64,000 bases of DNA from the NCBI GenBank assembly GCA_015178975.1, contig WHVD01000186.1, forward strand, positions 62,001 through 126,000. The letters are read 5' to 3'. The notes beneath the pieces are model-generated. The model did not search any database, was not told the origin of the DNA, and saw only the letters and a program-made list of their open reading frames with translations. Of the stretch, positions 1 to 11,100 are shown piece by piece. Origin of the DNA: Hysterangium stoloniferum. Lineage: Eukaryota; Basidiomycota; Agaricomycetes; Hysterangiales; Hysterangiaceae. The translations under genes were made by a program, and so were the position numbers. Every line of letters starts with the position of its first letter. The stretch's first letter is position 1.

Positions 1-3000
1 TTTTCCTCCTGCGCCCGTATTACCTTTATGAAGACACTTTCTAAACTAATCCGTTCCACCGTATACTCAGGAAAGTCGTCTTGCCTGCTCAAAATGTCGA
101 ACAACTCTGCTAGAGATAGATTCGTGTCACCGGTGTCAGTCATGATTACCGGGGCATCGGCTTCTTTAGCGGAATCGGTCCGGATAGGGACTTCAAAACG
201 CGTCGCCACGTCATTTGCCATACGGGACCCTGGTATACGAGAAATGAGCTGTTGCGCCTTCACCATCTCCTCGCGCGTACGTGCAGGGAAATGTACTTCA
301 TAGAGAGCGTATCGTGCTGCAAGTGCGTCCGGACTTCCGATTGCTGGATACAAAATAAATAATTTAAAAATAATTTCCTAGGACTATGCCGCAATTTCTT
401 ACCGAGCATCCGACCTGCCAGTATTCCCACCTTGTTGGCAAGCGCCGACGCTTCTTCCATTGAATCTATAAAGAAGAGGCAAGCGATATTCAGGAAACCC
501 GGCAAGTCGCAAAGGAATGCGTGCTACTGACGTGTAGTAATCACCACCGCTTTGCCGATAGCCATGCGACGGAAAGTAGCCCACATGCTTCTCTTCGTCG
601 CAGCATCTATACCCGTTGAATATTCGTCGATAAGGATAACCGTCGGATTCCCTGTGGTTTGGAACAGGACCATTAGAGCGAACTTATGATGTAGGCTGAG
701 TAGTTACCCATTAATGCTATCGCAAATGATAATTTCCGTTGATTACCTCCCGATAATGTAACGGCCAGTCGATCCGCATACTGGCTCAGTGTCGTAGCTT
801 GTAAGAGGGATTCCACGTTTTGATCCAACTCTGCACCACGTTCAAGTCCCTTAAGTAACCCATAAATTACAAGATGTTGCCGAACGGTGAGTTGAGGGTC
901 GATTGCTGTGAACTGCGGGCAAACGCCTAAAGAGAGTCTTGCTGTGTTGGGGTGCTCGATAATTGACGTGCCATTGATGTGAACGTCCCCAGAATCTGGG
1001 TAAAGATCACCCCGTATGATGTTGAAAATGGAAGTTTTGCCTATCATTGGTGTCTATGAGAGCCCAGGAATCAGAGGCGCAATTACAACTCACCAGCACC
1101 GTTAGGACCCAACAGAGCGAACACAGTATCCTGTGATACTCCAAAGCTAACGTTATCCACAGCTTTTGAATGCGACCGGTTGAAGGTCTTCGAAACGTGC
1201 AATACACGAAGCAAATCCGTAACGGACGTCTCAACAGCCCCTGTCTCGCCAGAAACATCTTTATCCTGTGCGTTATCCGATGTCGGCCGCACATCACGAG
1301 TTGGTGGCCGAGTGAGTTGGAGCCGGCGGGGGAGGACAGATCCAGAGTCGACGTAGACCAGTACGGCGAAAAAGAGGAGACATTCTATAATGAGGTAGGC
1401 AATTGGACCGCCGAATTTCTTGATGCTCCCTAGACTGGAAGTGGAAAATTCCCCATCCTCGCAAAGAAGGGAGAATAGGTTTACGGATACGAGGGAAGCG
1501 CGCAGCTAAATTGTTGTCCGAATTAACAAATTGTGTTAAGAAAAAGCGAAGCAAGACTGACCACACTGGCTACTGGGGATGCCAAGGAAACCGTGAAATC
1601 TGCGGGATGTGTGAGTTGGGAAGAAGATTGGGATGGGGAGATACCATAGGCCACTCACGAGTAATAGTGATGATTCCAGCCGCCTTCGAATTCTTGGCAT
1701 ACGTAATCGTCAACAAGTAGCCTGCGAGGTACAGCTGCATAATTTTAAAAATAACGATCTCCGTGCACGACGTGGATCCAAGACACTCACAATGAACATG
1801 AGAACCTGATACCCTGCCACTGCAGCAAACGCAGCCAGGGGCGATGCAGTGAACAGTGTAACGCAGTAGGCAAACAGCGCTGAAGCAAATCCATACAGAA
1901 CCATAACAATCCACTGAAAAATAACAATGGTTAATAAAACAATGATGTCCATCACTGCAACGAAGTAAACGGACTAAATATCCCAAGCCATGGAACTGAT
2001 TGGACGCCAAAGCAAATACAATAATGATTATGGTAGTGAGCAAGGTCGAAAAGAACCCATCAAAAAGAAGATGGCCGAGCCATAAACCAGCAGGATTTGT
2101 TAGCCCATTAGACAGCTGCATAGCCTGGATGGATGTCCGTCTTTCCATAGATGTATATAACGCAAAAAAAGCGGGATAAACGCCCTATAAACCACAAGCT
2201 TATCTATATTCAGTCTGAATTAAACTGAATAACAGGGCGCACCATAGTAGCCCCAAAGAAAGCGACCCACTTCAAGGCAAACAAAGTCCCTGGATTCGCA
2301 GCGGGAAAACTCTGATAATTTGCCGCAATTATACTTGGTAGATTGGCTGCCCTGCCAGACGCATTCAGTGCGCGATTGTACAGCACATTTGAAGCCAGGT
2401 TCAACATTGTCGGGCCCCTCAACCCGGGCGGCGAGGCCTGCCACGCAAACAGTGTTTCTCCTGTGGTCAAGTTGATTGATACACCGCCGAGGGAAATGTT
2501 CCTGAAGTTATCCTTAAAGGTGTTGACGAACGTATTGTTATCCTGAATATCCGTAACAGGGACACTAGCTGCACTAACGCCCAACGCCCCCGTCAAACCT
2601 GGGGGCGAAACGAGCGCCTCCCCACCTGGCACAGCCAAGTTAAATGCACTGCTAAATGGCGAATCACCGATATATAACGACACACGATCCGCCTCTGCGA
2701 AGGTTGTTTTACATGTCTCCTGTCTTCCCTTCATAAAAAATAGCGGGATACAAGAGCCTGCGACAGCAATGAGGACTGTAAGGAGGGTGGAGAGCCAACT
2801 GCGGCGGAGGATAAGACAGCGTTTGTAGGCTATGGTGAGGCATTGAGACAAGGGTGATCGTTTTCGTCCTGAGGTGAGAGATAGCTTCTTTGGAGTATGA
2901 TCGAGGACGTCCGTACCAGCATCAGGCGTGTCCGAACCGTTCGGTTCAACCTTCGCCGTATCCTGCATCTGAACACCAGGCTCCGTCTCCATCAGCTTTA

Positions 3001-6000
3001 AGAATACATCTTCAATAGACGTGCCGTGAATATCGTACCCCACCACACCGAGATGAGTTTTTTCAGCTTGCAGGGTCTCGAGGATCTGTTTCACGATGCG
3101 GGAGTCCTTTGAATGGAGGGCGTATTCTGCAGTGTGGTTCGACTGGGAGATAGAGGCTATAGAAGCATACGGGACGATGCGCTGTATTTTCGGGAGGAGT
3201 CTTGCTGCTCGTGTCTGTGATTGGGCGTGGCCTCTCTGGGCCTTTTCGTCGAAAGAGACGCGGAGAGTGTACCCGCGGCCAAGTTGAGATTTTAGAGCTA
3301 CAGGCGAACCTTCGGCCACGAGTTTTCCTGGTGCAGCGAGGATCGCTATGTGGTCTGCTAGGAGATCTGCCTCGTCTAGGAACTGGATGCCACGAGTAAC
3401 ATGTAAAACAAACAATGTATTATACCCAAGAAAACACGTACATGGGTCGTAAAAACAATTGTCCTCTCATTCTTCACAGTCATAAGCGTTCTCCAAATAG
3501 ATCTTCTGGACAGTGGATCCACGCCAGATGTACATTCGTCCACAAGCACAACTAAAACCGAAAAGGTCAGCCTGTCCGGGATACACAAAGAAGCAAACAA
3601 TAAATAAATAAACCAGAAAAGACCCACTCTCTGATCCCCCAACTAATCCAATAGCCAACTGTAACTTTCTCTTCTGTCCTCCACTCAAACTACCCGCGTT
3701 CGCGTGCACCTTTCCCAACAACCCACAATCTATTAGCAATGTCTCTAATTCCTCTTTCGTCCTCTCAACCCGGATACCACTGACGCTTGCCTCTCTTGCC
3801 TCGTGCGACGACGAAGGTCGCTTAACATCACTCCACAACTGCATGGTCTGAAAACACGTCAGTTCCGGAAAGAGGACATTCTTTTGTGGGACGATGCCGA
3901 GGACACCTTTTGGTGGGTGAGCGGGACCTTCCCACACTCCCTGTACCTGTCTGTCGTTTTCAGCTCTACTACTCAATGACCCTCGAGGAGGAAACACAAC
4001 AGTCCCCCCGCTCCTCCCAATCAATCCTGCCAAAACACCTAACGCCGTACTTTTCCCTGCACCGTTACTTCCTAAAAGAACGAATATTCCGCCTCTGGGA
4101 ACGACAAAGGATAAGTCTGAAATCGCAGTAACTGCATCGGTTTCTGCGCTGTTATTGAAATACCGCCACAAACGGAGGAATCTGGGCACCCGGTTTGTAT
4201 AAAATCGCTTGGAGAGTTGTGTTACGATTATTGCTGGTGCGAGGGGAGAGCTGCTTGTGGAAAGTTTGGTTGGATAGGAGTCGACAGTAGGAGCTGTGGT
4301 CGGAACAATATCATGAGATTGAGTGGCTGGCTTTCGGTTTCTGAACCAGGAACGTTTGGAGTTCGGTGGTTTGGGGTCCTGAGCGTCGTAATAACGGCGT
4401 TCAAACCAGACTGTTAGTGCTGGATAAATAAATATGTTTATCTGTAACAAGAGGAGAATTCAGACTAAGAAGTTGTGACAGCGGCAAGTTTAATATAACT
4501 AACCAAGGCGGCAATGATCAGAGGCAAGAGTATCAACCCATTATCTGGATCATGCTTTATCACAGAGGTCGGAATTTGGTGGACTTCGAATCCAGCTAAA
4601 GCTCTGATAACCACAGCGCATCAGCGAGAAGTCCCACATACACCTCTAGAATATGCAGGACCAAAACCACACACCTCACAGCAAAAATATAAAACGACGG
4701 CGGAAATATCAACACAAACACTGTCGCAACACCGGTACTCGCTTTGGAAAAAATCAATCCCAACACGGCGAGAATTATGGCCAGGAATGTCGATATCGAC
4801 GCTATGAGGGAAGGGGGGAGGGAGGGGAGGGCGACGAAGAGGGAGTACGATGCTAGAGAAAGTCTGGTGATAACCAAAATGAATGAGTGAGTGAGTCAAA
4901 CAAAGGTGAATGAAATGAAGGGGAGACAGAAGGATGTGGGACAAACCCAGTAAGAAGATGTAACACAATCATAATTCCCACATTTGTCCCGGAGAATATC
5001 CGAAAGTGCCACAAGATTGCTATGAGGATCCATGCAGGGAGGTAAGCAAGGGAAATCGAAATATGCCACGATCTAACGAGATAAAATTTGAAGGCCAAGT
5101 CAATGCGATGCCGAATTTGAGATTTAGGGTAGAGATAATCTCGAGCCGTGGTGGAAAACGACATACAAAATCCTTGGCAAATCTCTCAAACCCATCGCCC
5201 TCAGATGATCGGTCAAACCGGCAGTTCGTTCGGTAGCATATGATCCAGGAAGTTGATACGATATTCCGACGAAGTTGATGAAGAGTGCGAGAACGAGGAG
5301 GGTTCGTAGGCCGCGGATGTAACCTGCAGGGTTTATTCCAGTATTGTCCACGAAAAATCCCGGCAGGACGAAATATTACGCACTGAGTCTAATCATTAAC
5401 GACTGTTCCTCGTCTGTCTCAATCGAATACGGCCACTCCCTGGGTATAGGGGGTAATCCAGCCACCCCACCCCCAGACTGCAGCTGAATAATAGCAGAAT
5501 CTATAGCCCACTGTAATGGAAATATTCGGCGCTCAAAGTCACTCTTGCGGTTGATAACATCTATAAATCCTAACCCAGCGTCTCCGCGTATCGTATAATT
5601 AAGAAGAGTCGATGCTGGCAGTACGTCTGTGCCGTTTGGAGGAGCTGTGAAGATGGTGGAGTTGAGGGAGGCGGGGTCAGCTTCCGTGGAGTTGAAGGGG
5701 GATGATTTTGTGACGTTTGTAGGAAGAGGCTGCGGAACATTCGTAGGGGGGGGGAAGGTGGTGAATGCGATCGCAGCGAAACATTCTGAAAATAAATTGA
5801 AGTTCTGGGGACATGCAGCTGGGATATCGTCGGGAGATTCCACCTGTCGGACTGCGAAACGATGTTCAGAGCGGAGGGATTGGATTACCAGATTCATAAC
5901 GTCGGATGGGGAGGGATGGGTCGTGGATGAGCCACTTGTGCCATCTGCCCATATTAATGGTAGCGTCGGGTCAAATACATCGGCCAGCGGGATGATCGGT

Positions 6001-6295
6001 GCGTGGGTTCCTAGGCCATACTGTAGCTAGTCAATGTGAGGTATTGTCTACGATCTCATGCACGTACATGGTTCGGCTTGATCAAAAACACCTGTGCAAC
6101 GGCAAGAAAGACACCGTATGCAATAGGCAACACTAAGCATCTAACGATGTTCAACTATGCAAAAGTCAGTGAAATTATGGTTAGACCTGAACTATAGCGA
6201 CTCGCAAACTTGTGTTTCGATAGGACAATCCAATTCTTTCGAAAGAGTGCCCAGAACTGGCGGAGGAAACGACCTTCTAGGAAGGACCTGAACAT
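1..6295 (-). CDS. ABCA-type full-length ABC transporter, multi-exon, C-terminal end cut by window edge
   Basis: Read right to left, the pieces give two half-transporters, each with membrane segments, a large extracytoplasmic loop and an ATPase domain. The start ATG at 6293-6295 opens MFRSFLEGRFLRQFWALFRK, followed after an intron by a hydrophobic first segment. Loop 1 (5897-5376) has several N-glycosylation sequons. NBD1: Walker A GSNGAGKST (about 4046-4072), signature LSGGQKRK (about 3665-3690), Walker B VVLVDECTSGVD (about 3515-3555), then FTTH and the FLDEADLLADHIAIL stretch, ending with an EDVFLKL motif near 3000. Half 2: membrane anchor and loop (2830-2220), TM cluster (2000-1600), NBD2 with Walker A GPNGAG/KTS split by an intron (about 1040-1110), LSGGNQRK (745-770), Walker B VILIDEYSTGID (about 610-645). 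An ESVFIKV motif close to position 30 shows that only the last residues are missing. Introns are short GT-AG. Family knowledge: ABCA proteins move lipids across membranes; the substrate here is unknown. Exon borders are approximate. Confidence 0.88.
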
Positions 6296-6690
6296 GATGA
6301 ATGATTTATCCTCTATCGTCTATAGTGACCGAGGTCAAAACGTGAGAGTGAGACGAGGCGTGGACCCAATCCATACTACGATCACTGCGTTTCGGCATGT
6401 CGTCGGCATGTCATCGCCACACAATGACGTCGCGTTCTACAGGAACATAATACATTCCTTCAAGTGCTATGAAAGTAGTAAAATAAAGCTCTATATTATG
6501 CGCTCTGGTACTTTGAAAAAAGGAAAAGCGTAAGTTTTTACAGAAGCAAATGGATAAGCGAAACAAACGGTTTGGCAGCAAACGAATTGGAAGCCATTGT
6601 CGACGCAGAGTGGAGAATTTAGGGGAAGAACGAGTCGTAAATGGATATTTGGGACTGTTGGGGGCGAAAAAAAGTGAGGTGGTGACCATG
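6296..6690. other. Upstream region of the ABC transporter, no gene seen
   Basis: About 395 bases before the transporter start. It should hold its promoter (read on the minus strand), but I see no clear TATA box or other defined site. The short open frames here are not convincing. Confidence 0.4.
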
Positions 6691-6691
6691 C

Positions 6692-7009
6692 ATGCTGAAA
6701 AACCCTACCTACCCGTCATTTCTGCCCACCACTATCATCTCTAATCCATCCCAGCTCCCTCCAAATACCCAGCCGTATTCATCCTCGCAGTTTTCTAACC
6801 AATCCTCAACCAACAATCTTCTTAGCACCACCACAATACCCACTTCTCTTCAAAGCCAGCAGAGCCAACGTCTTCACGTCTTAAACAATACTACTATCGC
6901 CCTAATCCCCGTGCCCGTCCAAGAGCCCCTGCAAATCTTCCATGTCAAAGTCTGTCGAAAATTCCTGAATCCCCCAATCCACCTCTCCTGCCCGCCCGAA
7001 AAAACCTGA
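6692..7009 (+). pseudogene. Gene remnant related to the one at 29.5 kb
   Basis: An open frame of 105 codons, with SSQFSNQSSTNNLLSTTT followed by NNTTIALIPVPVQEPL. The same DNA pattern and peptide order (SSQSANQSSTKNLLSTTT, then NTTLALIDTHIIEPIPRI) occurs at 29575-29800, so the two loci are diverged copies of one gene or of an unrecognised element. I do not recognise a family. No reliable start or splice structure can be assigned, and downstream similarity is lost before 7100. Confidence 0.4.
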
Positions 7010-7953
7010 GCCATCTGAACAAGTCTATCCAGGAGAACTATCAACTCTTCAACTTATGAGCCCAATCTTTACAAAAAGAATCCTTTTTAGAGTGTCCGAG
7101 CCTTGCTAACTTTCTAGTCTATTACTCCCCCCCCCCCCCCCCCCCCCCCCATTTGTCCGAATCGTCGAAGCACTCTCTTATTAGGGTTCCTCCAACCTCT
7201 CAATAGCCCATATACGTCATACCCCAACCATTTACACCTGAACACTAGCTATCAACTCAATGTCTCTGGCTCTCAACAGCTGAACAACGTAACCTAATCT
7301 TTGAATAACAAACTGGTTATTTCTCACACTAGCTTTCGCCACAGAGCCTGTTCAGTATTTTGTGTCTTTTTGCTCCTTGCCCTCACTACCCATCCACATA
7401 TCAGCGACTGGAAGTCCATCCAATCAGAAATACCGTCCTCAACACCATGTCCTCTTCAACCGCGCATTCCATCATATCCTAGCCCACTTGAGCCTTCCGT
7501 ATTCTAATTTTCTACTGACTGTCCACAGTTCGCGCATGCCTAAATCTCCCATCCTTCATCAACTTCCAACCATAGTCTTTACATTGCCATTCAATTTGAG
7601 AAATCGTTCTCATTCCTCAGCTTTGCTGTTTTATCTTCTACCTCGCCATCCTCATCCTTCTCTACCAGGTTATCCTTCCCCTCATCGCCAGCCTCCCTCC
7701 ACATCTCATCCATCTCAGGCCTGCAGTAAACTCAGAACCCGCTACCATTTATTTTTGAACGCTTTATTCACACATATTTATCAAATAATCCCCAGGTCCC
7801 CTGCCCGCACAAATAAAATACTGTTTGTGTCACTGTGCCCGAAATACTTGAATAACGTCTTCACACCTAAGGAGATATATCATCACCTAACTCCCATATA
7901 CAGAATCCTAATTCAGGCTTCTTCACCCCACCCAATCTAGTCACACCAACAAG
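7010..7953. other. No supported gene; C/T-rich sequence
   Basis: Strongly pyrimidine-rich on the plus strand. A 192-codon frame at 7362-7940 is low-complexity (S/P/H-rich) and looks like a by-product of base composition. It could be the 5' part of the gene piece that starts at 7954, but nothing proves it. Confidence 0.3.
7127..7150. repeat. Homopolymer run of 24 C
   Basis: Twenty-four consecutive C on the plus strand. It lies in the C/T-rich interval between two gene remnants. Length may be uncertain because such runs are hard to sequence. Confidence 0.9.
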
Positions 7954-8666
7954 ATGCTTTATTTCATAAATCCCGTTAGTCCACCGACCCTTCTTCTCAT
8001 ACTTATCACTTCTCATATACCATTCAACCTAGACAAGATTGAAAATCCCAATCAGTACCTGAAACGAGCTGCTCAAAACACACGAAATGCCGTCCAAAAG
8101 TGGATCGCCGAGATCAAAACCACAGGGTCTGTTGCAGCTACATTCCATCCAGAGCCTCCGTCTGAAGTTCATATCGTGCTTTATTTTCACGAGAGCCATC
8201 AGTTGACAAACATGAGGACGCCATCTGGAATCGAGGAAGGATTACCAGCCGACCACATCCGTACCGCATATCAAACTCTATCTTGCGTTCTCCATAGCTT
8301 GCCCAATGAAGATGTAATTTCTAGTAATGAACCGAACCTCGTCACTCTCTTATCTACTACCTCCCATTTCACTTATTCCCCATCCAACACTTTTCACTCG
8401 TCCCCCCACACTCATCAGGGTAAGTTGGGACTGCAGCCACCGATTCTCGAGCTTTCATTTGATACTTGGATGGCGGGACGCGTTATCACTCAACCCATAT
8501 CATACATGACCTTTGCAGATCGGAATTTATCGTCCGCTTCGCACGTCCATTGTATCTTTGAATTTCCTACACGTCGCTCCTACGCTAACTTGTCAATTTA
8601 CAGGTTTTGCACACGCTGCGAAGCACGGGATGACACCTTCCGAAACCGTACCATTGACTTTGTCCA
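7954..8666 (+). CDS. Unrecognised protein fragment, probably two exons, 3' end lost to a repeat
   Basis: An open frame with coding-like composition: NRNAVQKW-type helical stretch (NTRNAVQKWIAEIKTTGSVA), then EVHIVLYFHESHQLTNMRTP and GLPADHIRTAYQTLSCVLHS. A good intron can be placed from the donor gtaagttg after ...HTHQ (about 8420) to an acceptor ending tttacag (about 8603), which continues as GFAHAAKHGMTPSETVPLTL. The frame then runs straight into the hairpin and repeat at 8666, so the 3' end is missing or replaced. The start is uncertain because sequence upstream is also open. No family recognised; could be a pseudogene. Confidence 0.4.
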
Positions 8667-8696
8667 TGTTGGAAACCACTAAGCTTGTTGGCTTAA

Positions 8697-8772
8697 TGGT
8701 TTCCAACATAAAGTAAACTCTGATACTCCGCAAACCCCACAAGGTCATGAGTTCAATCCCTGCCCATACCAA
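8697..8772 (+). repeat. Small dispersed repeat with tRNA-like B box (SINE candidate), copy 1
   Basis: A block of about 76 bp repeated at 21412-21488 on the other strand. Near its end it has AGTTCAATCCC (8750-8760), close to the RNA polymerase III B-box consensus GGTTCRANNCC, inside a tRNA-like 3' context (ggtcatgagttcaatccc). A possible A box, TGGCTTAATGG, lies at 8689-8699 but is not conserved in copy 2. tRNA-derived SINE is the best guess; a decayed tRNA-related LTR segment is possible. Confidence 0.4.
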
Positions 8773-8945
8773 TAGTTTCAAGCCCAAAATAAGTGGCAAA
8801 AATAACTTATAAGTGGCATTAAGAGGGATAAAAATTATTTAATATCTAGTTGGCCCACACACAATGTTGGCTACTGGCCTGAAACAGGTCACAGGGGAGT
8901 TATGTACTACTGACCTTCAGGTCAGAGTTTACTTTATGTTGGAAA
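8700..8945. repeat. Element bounded by perfect 24-bp inverted repeats
   Basis: Bases 8700-8723 are the exact reverse complement of 8922-8945 (outer end tttccaacataaagtaaac). Both ends read TGTTGGAAA from outside in, a start also seen at 17453. The unit is 246 bp. No convincing target duplication was found, so class is open: MITE, foldback, or two facing LTR edges. Confidence 0.5.
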
Positions 8946-9580
8946 TAACTGAGGTGAGTGAAGATTGTTATGTATACACACACAATGTAACTAATAGTCA
9001 TTTATTAGTTATATTGTTATTAGGTACATTAAAATAGTCTGTTATACAATATAGTTCATACTGCTTAATCCTTTTGCTGGTGTCTGGCCAGACTGAGACT
9101 TACTCCCTTTGCAAGCTTAGCCATGGAGCCCAATTTATAACTACAGTAAGTGTCATTATATGTACTTCCTGGTACATACTTTGTTGCCTGTTTTGAAGTA
9201 CTGGAGCATCTGACAGTTTTGTGCAGGGTGGAACATGCTGGTTGTTGAAGTCTAAGCTCCACTTCTCTTTAGTAACTGGAATTTTTCCCATGTTGTCCCA
9301 CTCTTAACACTTTCCTCTAATACATACATCCACTTTGGGAAAACCTTTTGTAATTATGGAGAATTGAGCAATTCGACAGTTTGCTTGCATTTGGTCTGTT
9401 GGTACTTCATTTTTGATTCAAGTAGTTGAAGTGATTGGTTTTTGAATTGGTTGCAATTATTTGCTTTGATTGGAAATTTCCCTTTTTATTTTGACTTAAT
9501 GTATTTTCTGATTTCCTTTTATTTTGAAGCATTTTATTGTCATTTAATATTGTCATTTAATTTTGATTCGAAAAAGGTGT
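8946..9580. other. A/T-rich region without a supported gene
   Basis: The sequence after the inverted repeat (from TGTTGGAAATAACTGAGGTG at about 8938) resembles the start of the sequence at 17453 and may be an old LTR. Nothing else is recognisable. Confidence 0.3.
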
Positions 9581-9705
9581 GGGAGCAGGACAGAGTGAGA
9601 AGGAAAGGGCACATGCACCTCCTGGAGGAAAGAGAGAGGGGGCTGGTCAGAGGAGGGAGAGACAGAAACGGTACACGCACTGGCTGGAGGAAAGAGAGAG
9701 TGGTG
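9581..9705 (+). repeat. Short purine-rich tandem repeat, outlier of the 13-14.8 kb minisatellite
   Basis: About one and a half units of the motif gaaggaaaggg..., ctggaggaaagagag, ggtcagagga. The same unit forms the long array at 13060-14815. The array is non-coding by appearance although its lack of stops gives open frames. Confidence 0.7.
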
Positions 9706-9800
9706 TAAGTTTGTTACTAGGAATATACCTAATAACCTGTGCGCAACGGTCAAGTTTTTATGATGGTCACTGACACAGTCGTTCTTGAAACCAGTCTATA

Positions 9801-10915
9801 TGTTACAACTGGACAATCCCGCCGGACTCCGGGCACTAACCTGTACGCCCCCATGCGCTACAAGCACCAATCGTCTGTTTATAGGATTTCCCGCCCGGAC
9901 TCCGTCACATCAAGACTCATTACGTTCGACCTCATTACGATACATATCAGTCACCGGACTTCCCCCGGACTCCGTCTCTGTCTATGTCCGTCTTCATCCC
10001 ACGCTCAGTCACCGGTCCCCGCTTAGAATCCCGTCACCGCTCTAATCGAGCCCCGTTCCCGTTTTAGTCAAATGACCTGTCACGATTTAGGACTCCACTC
10101 CCACTCCGTTTCCCGTTATGGGTTATGCTTTGTCACGATTCGGACTCCGCTCTGTTCTGTTCTGTTCTGTTCTGTTCTGTTCTGTTCTGTTCTGTTCTGT
10201 TCTGTTCTGTTCTGTTCTGTTCTGTTCCGTTCTGTTCCATTCTGTTCTGTTCCGTTCTGTTCCGTTCTGTTCCGTTCTGTTCCGTTCTGTTCCGTTCTGT
10301 TCCGTTCTGTTCCGTTCTGTTCCGTTCTGTTCCATTCCGTTCTGTTCCGTTCTGTTCCGTTCTGTTCCGTTCTGTTCTGTTCTGTTCTGTTCTGTTCTGT
10401 TCCGTTCTGTTCTGTTCCGTTCTGTTCTGTTCCGTTCCTATCCTAACACCAATTTGGTGTTTACTATTCCCGTTTCATGTTTTGTTAGTTTCATTTCGAT
10501 TATTACTGGATTTGGTATGTCATGCATTCCACGGTCTATATAAACTGGCAGATGTTGTACATACAATCCAGTCAGAAAATTAGCTTAGATTCCCCCCAGT
10601 AATCTAAATATATTTTCTGCTCTAAAACCTTACTCGATTCACATCGCTCGCACTAGTCGGAGCCCACGGGCTCCAGTGCATCTATCTCTCTCAACCAACT
10701 CAACTCACAACCCACGACCCCCGACCTACGACCCACAACCTCCGACTTACAACCTACGACCCACAAACCCCACCCGGACTCCCCGGGATCCCCGTCTGTC
10801 CGTTTGAAATTGGACAACACAATCTAGTGAGGGCGCAGCCTATAAGCTAAAGCCAAGTCCTACTGGATATCCCGCGGGTTTCTCCGGAAACCCGGCCTGT
10901 GTGTGTATCCTAACA
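9801..10915 (+). mobile_element. Solo LTR A, 1115 bp, with expanded pentanucleotide
   Basis: Begins TGTTACAACTGG and ends GTATCCTAACA (TG...CA, short terminal inversion TGTTA/TAACA). It is flanked by the perfect 5-bp duplication CTATA (9796-9800 and 10916-10920), and no internal coding region lies between LTRs, so it is a solo LTR. It is about 300 bp longer than LTR B, entirely because of the TTCTG array at 10151-10436. Near its 3' end it carries the block gagggcgcagcctataag, shared by all LTRs of this group in the window. The family resembles the LTR attached to the Ty3 element at 61.2 kb. Confidence 0.9.
10151..10436 (+). repeat. TTCTG/TTCCG pentanucleotide array, ~57 units
   Basis: An uninterrupted run of 5-bp units: TTCTG at both ends, and mostly alternating TTCTG and TTCCG in the middle. 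It lies inside solo LTR A. The matching place in LTR B (about 11552-11572) has only a few TTCCG-like units. All three plus frames are open because the unit has no stop codon; the predicted C/S/V/L/F peptides are artefacts. Confidence 0.95.
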
Positions 10916-10920
10916 CTATA

Positions 10921-11100
10921 ACCAAACACACTCGTAGTGAGAGGCTAGAGATCGGACCTTGGATGATGTAAACAAAGATTATATCAAAAGGCTGACGTAA
11001 GCCTAATGTTGAGGAGTGTAGAACTTCAACAATAAGAGACACTACAGTATCCCTTACTGGTCGTAGGAGTGAGACTGAGAGTAAGACTTAAGAGATTGTC
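10921..11100. other. Spacer between the two opposed solo LTRs
   Basis: About 180 bp of unique-looking sequence. No gene or signal recognised. It is the only host-like DNA between the CTATA and TTGTC target duplications. Confidence 0.5.

Noticed and set aside
10072-10583. Plus-strand ORFs of 124-152 codons rich in C, S, V, L, F
   Set aside because: They translate the TTCTG/TTCCG microsatellite in three frames inside a solo LTR.
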